The position numbers were made by a program, and so were the translations under genes. Positions 26,260-34,617 of a stretch of 64,000 nt of DNA are shown in pieces (the stretch's first letter is position 1; every line of letters starts with the position of its first letter). Source of the stretch: Halorubrum sp. CBA1229 (GTDB lineage: Archaea; Halobacteriota; Halobacteria; Halobacteriales; Haloferacaceae). The notes under the pieces are model-generated. The model was given only the letters and a program-made list of their open reading frames with translations. It was not told the origin of the DNA and searched no databases. The stretch covers positions 992,001-1,056,000 of the forward strand of contig NZ_CP054585.1 in assembly GCF_003721435.2 (NCBI RefSeq). The letters run 5' to 3'.

Positions 26260-26275
26260 CGCGGATATATCCGCG
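26260..26275. promoter_or_regulatory. Palindromic bidirectional TATA element
   Basis: CGCGGATATATCCGCG is a perfect 16-bp palindrome centred 28 bases before the ABC ATPase ATG on the minus strand and 33 bases before the ATG at 26301 on the plus strand. It can serve as TATA box in both directions. Confidence 0.65.
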
Positions 26276-26300
26276 TCCGGCGGCTACCGCACCGCACGCG

Positions 26301-26759
26301 ATGGACCTCGACCGATTCGCCGCCGACGCGCCGACCGACGACGCCCCTGACGACGCGCGGGTCTGCGTCGTCGCGACGCGACCGGACACGTTCGAGCGCT
26401 GCCGCGAGGGGTTCTACCCCGCGCCGCGGTCGTACGACCGCACCCGCGTCGACTTCGACTACATGGCCTTCTACCGGACCGCGCCGGTGTCGGCGGTCAC
26501 CCACTACGCCCGCGTCGTCGACCGGGCAGAGCAGACCCGCGGCGAGCCCGGCCCCATGGACGAAACCGACTGGGAGGCGCTTATCGACCCCTTCTCCGAG
26601 GAGCGGGTCGTCGTCGTCTTCGAGTTCGGGGAACTGGTCCCGCTCGACTCGCCGGTCGAGAACGACGCGAACGGGGTGCGGGGGGCCTGGTACTGCACGG
26701 TCGACGACCTCCGCGAGGCGGCGACGCTGTCCGGGCTCTGCGACCGATCCGAGACCTGA
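26301..26759 (+). CDS. Uncharacterised haloarchaeal protein
   Basis: A 152-residue cytosolic acidic protein. It contains VCVVATRPDTFERCREGFYPAP and then VDFDYMAFYRTAPVSAVTHYARV, a segment typical of small haloarchaeal proteins of unknown role. The end has VVVFEFGELVPLDSPVENDANGV and a YCTVDDLREA helix. It is divergent from the ABC exporter and shares its palindromic promoter region, so the two may be regulated together. No catalytic motif is recognisable. Confidence 0.75.
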   Translation: MDLDRFAADAPTDDAPDDARVCVVATRPDTFERCREGFYPAPRSYDRTRVDFDYMAFYRTAPVSAVTHYARVVDRAEQTRGEPGPMDETDWEALIDPFSEERVVVVFEFGELVPLDSPVENDANGVRGAWYCTVDDLREAATLSGLCDRSET

Positions 26760-26871
26760 CTGGCCGGTCGAGATCGCGGGTTGCGTTACGATCCGCTGTG
26801 ACTGATAGGTTAGAGCGGCGACGCTGAATGCAGCGCGCGAGTCTTACACGATGACTCGGTCGGTTCGAGGC

Positions 26872-26907
26872 TGTTCAGTGCGGTCAGTTTGGGTGACTCA
26901 CTGAACA
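26872..26907. other. Nine-bp inverted repeat in intergenic DNA
   Basis: TGTTCAGTG (26872-26880) and CACTGAACA (26899-26907) are perfect complements with an 18-base loop. They lie in the otherwise featureless gap 26760-26973, where base composition drops from the GC-rich core to the AT-richer accessory region. Confidence 0.4.
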
Positions 26908-26973
26908 AACCACGTACCAAGAATCGGCGACTGATCGCCTCAAGGGACCCATAGATCGTCCGGTTCACTTGCT

Positions 26974-27330
26974 CTAGTCGGATTCGTTGGTAGCCGTCGA
27001 TTCGACCGGGAAGACCTGCGTGTCAGGTGCGTCGAGTGGACTGTCCGAGCCGGTCAGCCACACGGTGAGGTAGACGACGCAGGCCGCGATGACAGCAATA
27101 GGAAGCTGGAGAGTGAAAACGCCGTAAATGAGTGTGACGGTGATCGTTGCGCGAGTGGCTGTCTTTCGGTTGGTACCTCCGTAGTACGCGAATATTGCGA
27201 CGACGAAGGACGCGATCGCAACGCCCGTGCCGAGAAGGAGTTCTTGGGTGATAATCACCGAGTAAAGGAACGCAGTGACACCAAGCAAGACGAATGCTGC
27301 TACAAGATGGACACGTTTCAGGGAGGGCAT
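26974..27330 (-). CDS. Small integral membrane protein, unknown
   Basis: A 118-residue protein with four hydrophobic segments (VHLVAAFVLLGVTAFLYSVII, LLLGTGVAIASFVVAIFAYYGG, TRATITVTLIYGVFTLQLPI and AVIAACVVYLTVWLTG) and an acidic tail. The ATG at 27330 is preferred over the one at 27348 because TTTTTTAACATA lies about 26 bases before it. Base composition is lower in GC than the flanking core genes, marking the start of an accessory stretch. No family recognised. Confidence 0.65.
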   Translation of the reverse strand: MPSLKRVHLVAAFVLLGVTAFLYSVIITQELLLGTGVAIASFVVAIFAYYGGTNRKTATRATITVTLIYGVFTLQLPIAVIAACVVYLTVWLTGSDSPLDAPDTQVFPVESTATNESD

Positions 27331-27685
27331 GCAACTGACGTTCTCCACGATATGTTAAAAAATGGGTGTTCTCAATTTGGATAGAGACTGAACACCGCGA
27401 TTGCAGTAGTAAATACGCAGCCACACTGAGCAGCTAATTCAGCTGAAAGTATCTGAAAGAAACGAAGCCGCTGCGCTGACTGCACTCTCTGTATCGGTCA
27501 GGCAATTACTGACAGAACTGGAGTGATTGCGGCAGCACGTGCTGAGTAGAGGGCGCGAATCGGGCAGAAGACACTTGCCAGACTACCCCCGGAGCTGAAC
27601 TGTTACCGGGTATCGTGACGACCCGGATCGTGTTGGGTGTTCTCACCACGCAAAAGCTATTCTGTGTGGTCGCCTGCGTCGGCAC
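27331..27685. other. 355-bp gene-free stretch
   Basis: It holds the promoter of the membrane protein (near 27350), direct-repeat copy A (27475-27557) and an AT-rich promoter for the EamA gene (CAAAAGCTATTC near 27652). No coding sequence is supported. Confidence 0.6.
27475..27557. repeat. 83-bp direct repeat, copy A
   Basis: This differs from 29403-29484 by three substitutions and one single-base indel. The repeat contains GGTCAGGCAAT followed by ACTGAC, and a GCAGCACGTGCTG palindrome. The pair brackets the EamA transporter and small lipoprotein genes. Confidence 0.75.
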
Positions 27686-28603
27686 GTGAAGCGCTACGAG
27701 AACGCCCTCGGGTTCCTCGCGCTCGCCGCCCTCTGGGGCGCCTCCTATCCCGCCATACGCGCCGCGAAAGCGGGCGTCGAGCCGCTGCTGATGGCCGCAC
27801 TCCGGTTCGACGCTATCGGCGTGGTCGTCCTCGGGTACGCACTCGCCCGCAGCCAACAGGTCCACCCCACCAGCGCCGACGTCACGACTATCCTGATCGG
27901 TGGTGTCGGCATGATCGCTGTCCACAATGGCCTCCTCTTCGTCGGCCAGACCATGGTCTCTGGGGCCGTCGGCGCGGTCGTCCTCGCTACCGTCCCCATC
28001 TGGAGCGTCGCGTTCGCCGTCGTCGCCCTTGACACCGCCCGCCCGACGCCTACGCGCGTCCTCGGTATCCTCCTCGGTCTCGTCGGCACCAGCATCCTTG
28101 TCGTCCCCGGCCCCACCGACATACAGCCACCCGACCCGCTCGGCGTCGCACTCCTGACCGCGAGCGCGGTCGTGTTCGCGCTCGCCGCCGTCGCCCTCCG
28201 CCGCGAAACCCCCACGCTCGGCGTCGCCGCCCGCCAGGGCTGGATGATGCTCGTCGGCGGTCCCGTCCTCCACGCCGCCAGCCTCGCCCGCGGCGAACCC
28301 CAGACCGTCGCACTCACCACGGACGTACTCATCGCGTTCGGGTTCCTCGTGCTCGCCGCTGGCGTCGTCGGCTACCTCCTCTACTACACGCTCTTAGACC
28401 GCCTCGGTCCCGTCGAGGTCAACCTCTTCGGGTACGTCGCCCCCGTGTTCGCCGCCATAACCGGATGGCTCTTCCTCGACGAACGTCTCGCAGCGACCAC
28501 CATCCTCGGCTTCCTCGTCATCGCCGTCGGCTTCGCGCTCGTCAAACGCGACGCCATTCGCGATGCGCTTATCGACGAAGCCGCACCAGCGACCGGCGAC
28601 TAA
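27686..28603 (+). CDS. EamA/DMT-family transporter
   Basis: A 305-residue membrane protein with ten predicted helices arranged as two EamA repeats (residues about 5-145 and 155-290). The first begins FLALAALWGASYPAIRAAKAG, a typical DMT start, and the second ends GWLFLDERLAATTILGFLVIAVGFAL, typical of the family. Such proteins usually export small metabolites or amino acids; this substrate is unknown. Start is GTG at 27686. The gene lies between two copies of an 83-bp direct repeat, so it may have been brought in as a cassette. Confidence 0.9.
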   Translation: MKRYENALGFLALAALWGASYPAIRAAKAGVEPLLMAALRFDAIGVVVLGYALARSQQVHPTSADVTTILIGGVGMIAVHNGLLFVGQTMVSGAVGAVVLATVPIWSVAFAVVALDTARPTPTRVLGILLGLVGTSILVVPGPTDIQPPDPLGVALLTASAVVFALAAVALRRETPTLGVAARQGWMMLVGGPVLHAASLARGEPQTVALTTDVLIAFGFLVLAAGVVGYLLYYTLLDRLGPVEVNLFGYVAPVFAAITGWLFLDERLAATTILGFLVIAVGFALVKRDAIRDALIDEAAPATGD

Positions 28604-28889
28604 CTGGCTCGACCAGCATCCGCCGGCCTCGCGGCGATCGTCTGCTACTCGGTTGGCTTTGTTGAACCCCCCAACGGCGACACCACCTCCATTCGCGCGG
28701 AATACAGAGCGCAAAATCGCCACGAGAAATCTCCCAGTTTTCAATCGTCCGGCGTGGTAGTTACAGGGTGCGAATGTGGCACGAGCCGATACCAATCTCC
28801 GGGAGAGAGTGATCGGTCAGTACAGCGAAGTCAAGTATCGCTCCGTATCGGGAGTACACACGACTCCAAGGGCGATAGTGGGGTAAGCG
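28604..28889. other. Intergenic stretch, possible insertion-sequence debris
   Basis: AT-richer DNA with no credible reading frame. The phrase GGCTTTGTTGAACCCCCC near 28653 looks like an insertion-sequence end, but no partner end or transposase is present. Confidence 0.25.
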
Positions 28890-29249
28890 TTATCGGGTTT
28901 CAAACGACACTCCGTCGGGATCGAGAGTGGCGTGGATAACAGCGGATTCATCGACAAAGACGGTCGTTTCTCCGCCAACAGTCGCCTCCTGAGCGGTAAT
29001 TTGAATTCGATACTCGCCAGGTTCCTCAAACGGATACGAGAGCTTCGTCGTTTCTTCGGCTCCAATCGAGCGACCAGTACGCATCACCACCCGCATATCC
29101 GACATCCTGGTAATATCGATGTTTGCAGTTATCCTCTGGTTCAACTCGTTGTTGATCACCAAATTCGGATCTCCCAACCCTAGACATCCGGCAACTCCCA
29201 AAAGAGACGCTCCAACGGGGACGAGCATCTGTCGCCTAGTGGAGGGCAT
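28890..29249 (-). CDS. Small Tat lipoprotein, unknown
   Basis: A 119-residue protein with a twin-arginine lipoprotein signal: STRRQMLVPVGASLLGVAGC, the last Cys being the lipobox. The mature part is a beta-rich domain with LVINNELNQRITANIDITRM and EPGEYRIQITAQEATVGGET, like small immunoglobulin-like haloarchaeal lipoproteins. ATG at 29249 gives the cleanest signal; an in-frame start at 29291 would add 14 residues before it. GC content is low for this genome. Role unknown. Confidence 0.7.
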   Translation of the reverse strand: MPSTRRQMLVPVGASLLGVAGCLGLGDPNLVINNELNQRITANIDITRMSDMRVVMRTGRSIGAEETTKLSYPFEEPGEYRIQITAQEATVGGETTVFVDESAVIHATLDPDGVSFETR

Positions 29250-29622
29250 ACAAGCCAGTTCAAAACGCATCACTAATCTGTTTTGCTTCACACTTCACTG
29301 GACGGTACTCCGGTGGCGGAATACTATCGTAACCGCTCCGTTCGCAGGCACATTCTACCGGCTGATTTAGGATCCATGTGAAGAAAATAACACAGTTCCC
29401 GTGCTGACTACACCCTCTGTATCGGTCAGGCAATACTGACAGAACTGGAGTGATTGCGGCAGCACGTGCTGAATAGAGGGCGCGTATCTTACACGACCGA
29501 CTGGAGAGGATTGAGGGTGAATATACCTGTTCACCTAGCGGAGGTCGGCAGTCCGATCATTTCAAAATCAGATACTGAGGTAGGATGTATAAAACAAATC
29601 AAGAAACTCCTGCCCGTGGTTT
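29250..29622. other. 373-bp gene-free stretch with the second direct-repeat copy
   Basis: It contains the lipoprotein promoter region, the repeat copy at 29403-29484 and AT-rich DNA up to the end of the epimerase gene. No coding sequence is supported. Confidence 0.6.
29403..29484. repeat. 82-bp direct repeat, copy B
   Basis: Same orientation as copy A at 27475-27557 and about 95% identical. Spacing between copies is about 1.93 kb. Confidence 0.75.
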
Positions 29623-30639
29623 TCAGGCGATTTCTCCGGTGATCTTTTGATCTAGGCCCTGTTGTTCAATCTCCCATTCGAGGTATAGCCGTAATGATTC
29701 TTCAAAAGGCCGATGGTCGATTCCGAGTTCGCGTTTGGCCTTCGAGTTATCGACGAGCACTCCACCAGTGGCGAAAAAGCCGAGCAGCTCGCTTTCAAAC
29801 CCTTCCGGTGGACGAGTGAGAGACTCCAGTCCTGTCACCCCGTAACTCATTAACTGAAATATCTTCCCGGGCACCGCCCGCGGAGCCGGAATTCCTGTGA
29901 GTCGTTCCGCGAGATCAAGGACATCGACGAAGTTCCGCGGTTCGCTCGCAATAATGTACTCTTCCCCCTGTTCGCCCTCGTCCATCGCTCGTTTGATGTT
30001 CGCGGCCGTGTCCTCGACGTAGTCGAACGGGAGGACGAAATCGTTCGGTATCATCGGGAGTTCTTGTTTGAGGTAACCAGTAAAGCCAGTCCGTGGAGTG
30101 CCACCGTAATCCTTGTCTCCCGGTCCGAAAATCGCTCCGAGAGAGGCTATTACGAGCGGCAGTCCGTCTTCAATCATCGGCTCCGCCACCTCGTAATGTG
30201 CCTGCCACTTCGTTCGCTGATACACCGAACTAAAGTTGTTTGGAGACCGGTACGATTCGGTGACGTACTCGCCGCCCGTATTCCCGTAGACTCCGACGGT
30301 GCTCACGTAGAGGCCCTTTGGCACGTCCAGTTCGTTCATCAATTCGAGAACATTACGGGTCCCATCGACGTTGATGCGTTCGGCCTTCTCAGCATTCCAT
30401 GGTCCAGGCCCGATTTGGAACCAAGCAGCCAGATGAAACACTCCATCGACGCCGTCCATGGCGTCGCGCATACTCTGTTTATCTGTAATGTCCCCCTCAA
30501 TTATTTCAACGGGTTCTGGTAGATGTTCTGCCTTAGTGAGGTCACGGGTAAGCACAACTACTTCATGCCCATCGTTCACGAGGATCTCCACGAGATTAGT
30601 CCCAATAAACCCGGTACCACCAGTGACAAAGTATTTCAT
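29623..30639 (-). CDS. NAD-dependent epimerase/dehydratase (extended SDR)
   Basis: A 338-residue extended short-chain dehydrogenase acting on nucleotide sugars or a similar alcohol/ketone substrate. The Rossmann motif is TGGTGFIG at residues 6-13, followed by GDITD, HLAAW and the catalytic YQRTK (YxxxK). The C-terminal part has FDYVEDTAANIKRAMDEG. The ATG at 30639 is supported by an AT-rich CCTATATTAAG about 28 bases upstream; a 20-residue N-terminal extension in the same frame is unlikely. GC content is clearly lower than in neighbouring core genes, which suggests transfer. No glycan genes surround it, so the substrate is open. Confidence 0.88.
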   Translation of the reverse strand: MKYFVTGGTGFIGTNLVEILVNDGHEVVVLTRDLTKAEHLPEPVEIIEGDITDKQSMRDAMDGVDGVFHLAAWFQIGPGPWNAEKAERINVDGTRNVLELMNELDVPKGLYVSTVGVYGNTGGEYVTESYRSPNNFSSVYQRTKWQAHYEVAEPMIEDGLPLVIASLGAIFGPGDKDYGGTPRTGFTGYLKQELPMIPNDFVLPFDYVEDTAANIKRAMDEGEQGEEYIIASEPRNFVDVLDLAERLTGIPAPRAVPGKIFQLMSYGVTGLESLTRPPEGFESELLGFFATGGVLVDNSKAKRELGIDHRPFEESLRLYLEWEIEQQGLDQKITGEIA

Positions 30640-30821
30640 AAAGTAAAAATATATAATGATTCTTAATATAGGTTTGGGTGGGCCACTCTTTTCGAGCATG
30701 TAGGTTCAGCTATTTCACCCCTCACCTCTAGTGTAATCCCTTGGTATATGCATCCTCTGAGCCTCGTTTAGACGCTCTCGGTAACGTGAGTTAGCGTCCG
30801 TGTTGGGTGAACTACCCCACC

Positions 30822-32063
30822 CTACTCGCTCACCGCTGACGCGGTTCGCTCCTTGAGGGTAGGGCTTCCTGCTTTCACGACGCGCTTTGCAGATACAGGC
30901 GTATCCACAGGGAGCGCAGTCTCCACAGGCGTTGATTCGGAGTGTCCCACTCCTACATCTTCGAGGCCGCGAGAAAGAATGTTCCACGCCGCGTTCGCGT
31001 CCCTGTCCGCCTCAAATCCGCAAGCGGGACAGGAGTGTTCACGGACCCACAACGGCTTATCGGTTGAGACGCCGCACGACGCGCACTCCTTGGTCGTCCC
31101 TTTCGGGTTGACCGCGACGAAGTGCGTCCCCTCACGCTTGCACTTGTATTCGAGCAACGAGAGGAACGTCCCCCATGCGGCAGATGCCGTGTTGCGGCTG
31201 TTCGACGGCGACTTCATCATCCCCTTCACGTTTAGGTTTTCGACCGCCACGAGGTCGTATTCCCGAGCGTAGTACGCCGAGAGCTTGTGTAAGAAGTCGC
31301 GGCGCTTTCGTCGGAGATCGGCGTGACACTCCGCGACTCGTCGCCGTTGCTTCTCGTAGTTGTTCGACCCATGCTGTTTGCGCGAGAGTTTCCGTTGCTC
31401 GCGTTCCAAGCGTTCGCGCTCGTCTGAGAGGTCGAGTGACCCGACAGCCGTACCGTCGGTGTCATGGGCGTACTTGAGAATTCCCACGTCGATACCGACG
31501 CACTTCTCGGGAGTCTCGGGCGGGTCGGGCAGTTCGTGGTCCATTTCGACGCCGAACGTGGCGAACCACTCGCCCGTTAGTTCCTTCTTGACCGTGACTT
31601 GCTTGAGCTTCGCGTCATCGGGGATGGCGCGGTGGAGCCGTATCGGTATATCCGCGAGTTTCGAGAGTGACAGGACAGCCTGACCGCCCTTCTTGTCGAG
31701 CTTGAAGCCAGACTGACTGTACGTGAAACTGCGGAACTCCCGCGGTGGCTTCCATTTGAGTTGACCGACGCCGTAGCCGTTCTCCTTGAGCTTGGAGAGT
31801 CCTTTGAGGTTGTCGAACAGACGCTCTACGACGGTTTGGAGCACCTTCGAGTACACGTCCGAGAGACCGTCCCACCATTTCTTGAGGTCAGGTAGCTCCG
31901 ACCGCAGGGTGGTCATGGACGGCAGTTCGCCGTGTTCGTTTTGGTACTCGTTGAGGCGGTAGCGCGTGTGGTTGTACAGTTGCCTACAAATGTCTCGGTG
32001 GCGGTCCAACTCCTCACGGTGGGCGTCGGACGGCTTGAGACGATATTTGTAGGCGTAGTACAT
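30822..32063 (-). CDS. tnpB: TnpB RNA-guided nuclease (IS605 type)
   Basis: A 413-residue TnpB. The RuvC-like catalytic residues appear as Asp192 in CVGIDVGILKYAHD, Glu275 in VAVENLNVK and Asp353/Asp355 in EADRDANAAWNI. The zinc finger is CASC (327/330) and CPAC (345/348). The N-terminus MYYAYKYRLKPSDAHREELD and the long arginine-rich bridge (about 213-262) are typical. In this family the protein uses an RNA from the element's right end to cut DNA and favour element retention. The coding end lies inside the right-end stem-loop, which fits such a guide RNA overlapping the gene. All key residues are intact, so it may be active. Confidence 0.93.
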   Translation of the reverse strand: MYYAYKYRLKPSDAHREELDRHRDICRQLYNHTRYRLNEYQNEHGELPSMTTLRSELPDLKKWWDGLSDVYSKVLQTVVERLFDNLKGLSKLKENGYGVGQLKWKPPREFRSFTYSQSGFKLDKKGGQAVLSLSKLADIPIRLHRAIPDDAKLKQVTVKKELTGEWFATFGVEMDHELPDPPETPEKCVGIDVGILKYAHDTDGTAVGSLDLSDERERLEREQRKLSRKQHGSNNYEKQRRRVAECHADLRRKRRDFLHKLSAYYAREYDLVAVENLNVKGMMKSPSNSRNTASAAWGTFLSLLEYKCKREGTHFVAVNPKGTTKECASCGVSTDKPLWVREHSCPACGFEADRDANAAWNILSRGLEDVGVGHSESTPVETALPVDTPVSAKRVVKAGSPTLKERTASAVSE

Positions 32064-32064
32064 G

Positions 32065-32469
32065 CTACTCGCGTTGGTCCTCGACGTACTGTTTCAGCAC
32101 ATCCAACGACACCTGCCCCGTCGAGATGAGGCAGTAGGAGTCGTTCCAGAACGAGTCGCCCCACAGTTCGGTCTTCAGTTTATCCGCGTACTCGTTGCGG
32201 ATACGGCGAGCAGTCGCGCCCTTGACCGTGTTGATGAACTTCACGAGGTCCGTGGTTGGTTTCGCTCGGAACAGGATGTGTACGTGGTCGTCCTCTCCGT
32301 CGAGGTTCGTCAGTTCGACGCCGTAGTTGTCCGTGAACCCGCTGATGACCCCGCGAATGAATTGGGTTCGCTCCTCGGTTAGCACTCCGCGCCGATACTT
32401 CGTAGTGAGTATCAGGTGGTAGTGCAGGGAATACGTCGAGTGCGCTCCCGAATCGAGGTCGTATTCCAT
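32065..32469 (-). CDS. tnpA: IS200-type Y1 (HUH) transposase
   Basis: A 134-residue single-strand transposase. The HUH metal motif is DDHVHILF (His62-Val-His64) and the catalytic tyrosine is Tyr128 in VLKQYVEDQ. The N-terminal YSLHYHLILTTKYRRGVL is characteristic. It ends one base before the tnpB start, so both genes are probably on one transcript. It appears complete. Confidence 0.93.
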   Translation of the reverse strand: MEYDLDSGAHSTYSLHYHLILTTKYRRGVLTEERTQFIRGVISGFTDNYGVELTNLDGEDDHVHILFRAKPTTDLVKFINTVKGATARRIRNEYADKLKTELWGDSFWNDSYCLISTGQVSLDVLKQYVEDQRE

Positions 32470-32788
32470 TAGGTTCGTACAATTATACGGTACCCCAATA
32501 CAAAACCATTACGACCACGTGGGGCTGTGGGCTTGCAACCGTATCGCTGTATAAACAGATGATGACGGCGTTGACGAGACGCTCCGCGTCTCGTTCGCAC
32601 ACCAGAAATCTTCGATTTCTGGGGACGCTGTATCCCCACCCTACTCCGCTCCCTTCAGTCGCTCCGTTGAGGGTGGGGGCTTAGCGCCTATATCCAGCTA
32701 AACAAGGCCCATCCTCTGTATTCAGCGTGCGACACCTGGCAGCCGCTGAGGACGTCAACGGATCCAGGTCGCGGGCCCGCGGTCGGCG
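32470..32788. other. 319-bp stretch holding the left end of the IS element and two mini-hairpins
   Basis: Contains the tnpA promoter (AATTATACGG near 32481), two perfect 9-bp-arm hairpins with three-base loops (32574-32594 and 32602-32622), the left-end stem-loop (about 32638-32684) and then flanking DNA up to the BtuF-like gene. Confidence 0.6.
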
Positions 32789-33739
32789 TCACCCGCCGTC
32801 GGCGCGCATCGACGCCGTCCCCGCGTTGACGTGCGCGACGCGGTCCCGCTCGCCGGGCGGCGCCGCCGCGTACTCGGGGTGCAGACACGCCAATAGCGCC
32901 TCCAGCGAGTCGACGAGCCGGTGGCTCGGTCGGTTGAACAGCGCGTTGCCGTCGATCGCGTACGCTCGGTCGTCGGCGACCGCGGCGAGGTCGCGCCACC
33001 CCGGTCGGTCGGCGAGGTCCGCGATCGCGTCGACGGCGCGGTCGCGTTCGAAGCCGCAGGGCGCGACGACGAGCGCCTCGGGGTCGTACGCGCGGACACC
33101 GTCCCACGCCACCGGCTCGGAGGCGCCGTCGGGCTGGAACGACGGGTCGCCGCCGGCGATCTCGACCATGTCGCGCACCCAGTGACCGGCCCGGATCGGC
33201 GGGTCGGTCCAGTCGAGGACGGCGGTGCGGGGGCGACCCTCGGCGGCGACCGGGTCGGCCGCGTGCTCCCGGACGTGGTCGACGCGAGCCCTCAGTCGGT
33301 CGGTGAGCGCCTCGGCGGCGTCGGGGCGGTCGACCGCCTCGCCGAGACGCATCACGTCGTCGAGGACGTCCTCGAACGCGTGCGGGTCGAGCGTCAGCAC
33401 CTCGGGCGCGGAGTCGATCGACGCGACGGCCTCGCGGACCCCGCTCGCGTCGACCGCGCAGACGTCGCAGGTCGCCTGCGTGACGACGAGGTTCGGCTCC
33501 AGCGCGGCGAGGCGGTCGACGTCGAGATCGTAGACGGCACCGTCGACCGACCGCATCTGGGCGTCGATGTCGCTGGCCGAGCGGTCGTCGTGGTCGACGG
33601 CGGTGCTCGTGAGCGTCGGCAGGTCACGAGCCACGGGCGGGTAGTCGCAGCTGTGCGAGACGCCGACTGGTTCGACGCCGAGCGCGAACAGCGTCTCCGT
33701 GGCGGAGGGAAGCAGCGTGGCGACGCGCACGTCGGTCAC
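32789..33739 (-). CDS. BtuF-like cobalamin/metal-chelate binding protein
   Basis: A 316-residue helical-backbone receptor of the BtuF/FhuD type. It starts VRVATLLPSATETLFALGVEPVGVSHSCDYP, the common start of this group. It lacks a signal peptide, so it may be cytoplasmic rather than a classic substrate-binding protein. Later motifs are EPNLVVTQATCDVC, RTAVLDWTDPPIRAGHWVRDMVEIAGG and ALVVAPCGFERD. The GTG at 33739 overlaps the methyltransferase stop (GTGA), so translation is coupled; a GTG nine bases later is also possible. No transporter genes adjoin it. Confidence 0.8.
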   Translation of the reverse strand: MTDVRVATLLPSATETLFALGVEPVGVSHSCDYPPVARDLPTLTSTAVDHDDRSASDIDAQMRSVDGAVYDLDVDRLAALEPNLVVTQATCDVCAVDASGVREAVASIDSAPEVLTLDPHAFEDVLDDVMRLGEAVDRPDAAEALTDRLRARVDHVREHAADPVAAEGRPRTAVLDWTDPPIRAGHWVRDMVEIAGGDPSFQPDGASEPVAWDGVRAYDPEALVVAPCGFERDRAVDAIADLADRPGWRDLAAVADDRAYAIDGNALFNRPSHRLVDSLEALLACLHPEYAAAPPGERDRVAHVNAGTASMRADGG

Positions 33740-34338
33740 CCCCCGCCGAGCGTCGCGAGCGCGAACTCGGTGTCGCTCCCGAGCGGGTCGGTCGCGGTCG
33801 TCGTCTCGACGTCGGTGAACCCGGCCTCGCGGAGCTGCGCGAGGGTGCGGTCGCGGCCCGGCGCCGAGAAGAACATGCGGCCGCCCATCCAGCCGCGGCG
33901 CACCGTCTCGAACCGGCCGCCCGGAAGGGTCATGAGGAGCCGTCCGCCCGGGCGGAGGGCGCGGGCGAACTCCGCGTACACGTCGGGGTGGCGGTCGCGC
34001 TCGACGTGAAACACCGCGTGGTACGCCGTGATCGCGTCGACACTCTCGGCCGCGAGCGGGAGCGCGGACATCTCTCCGTGAACGAGCCGGGCCTCGGGAA
34101 CGGTCTCGGCCGCGAGGTCGAGCCCGCGCCGCGAGACGTCGACCCCGACGCTGCCGGCCGGGAGGTTCGCGAGCGTCCGCGCCCCGTCGCCGCAACCGAC
34201 GTCGAGGACGTCCGGGTCGGGCGGAAGCCCGGCGAGCAGGTCGTCGATCAGCGCCGCGTCGGAGCCGTCCGGGTCGCGTCGGTCGGCGTACGTCGCCGCC
34301 ACGTCGTCCCACGCTCGCCGCACCTCGCTTCGGTTCAT
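33736..34338 (-). CDS. Class I SAM-dependent methyltransferase
   Basis: A 200-residue methyltransferase with motif I VLDVGCGDGARTLANLP, acidic strand 2 SVGVDVSRRGLDLA, motif II DAITAYHAVFHVERD and motif III LRPGGRLLMTLPGG. The ATG at 34338 starts MNRSEVRRAWDDVAATYADRR, the usual start of this fold; a GTG 24 bases upstream is in frame. It is coupled to the BtuF-like gene through an overlapping GTGA. Substrate unknown; the pairing hints at a corrinoid or metal-chelate context but does not prove it. Confidence 0.85.
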   Translation of the reverse strand: MNRSEVRRAWDDVAATYADRRDPDGSDAALIDDLLAGLPPDPDVLDVGCGDGARTLANLPAGSVGVDVSRRGLDLAAETVPEARLVHGEMSALPLAAESVDAITAYHAVFHVERDRHPDVYAEFARALRPGGRLLMTLPGGRFETVRRGWMGGRMFFSAPGRDRTLAQLREAGFTDVETTTATDPLGSDTEFALATLGGG

Positions 34339-34508
34339 GCCTATTGGTACCGTGCGAGACACATCACTCCTCGGGCGGCCGGTCGCAAACTGCGTGAGGC
34401 CAGAGGTGTTCAGATTGATAGATGACTAATGATAAAGAAAGTGGTCCCGGGAGTTTTTGCGACATGTGACGGGGGTAAGCTGGGAAAGAACGGCGCAGAG
34501 AAAAGTTA

Positions 34509-34524
34509 CATTTTATAATTAATG
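34509..34524 (+). promoter_or_regulatory. AT-rich promoter candidate for lctP
   Basis: ATTTTATAATTAATG stands out from GC-rich DNA about 100 bases before the permease ATG and would give a leader of roughly 70 bases. Copies of GTCACATG in opposite orientations flank it (near 34463 and 34565). Confidence 0.45.
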
Positions 34525-34617
34525 AACGTGATGTCCTTCGCGTCGTATGTGGATGGTAACCTGTCACATGAGTCGTCGACGGAATCGAGTGAACGAGAGT
34601 AACGGGGGGACGGACCC

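Larger units (their letters stand above)
30716..32690 (-). mobile_element. IS200/IS605-family element with tnpA and tnpB
   Basis: The element contains a Y1 transposase and a TnpB, both on the minus strand. Two similar subterminal stem-loops mark its ends. One is at about 30790-30850 and overlaps the tnpB stop; the other is at about 32638-32684. Each stem has the form CCCTCAA...GGAGCGA...GTAGGGTGGGG on the minus strand. There are no terminal inverted repeats, as expected for this family. Exact ends are not certain. Confidence 0.75.
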
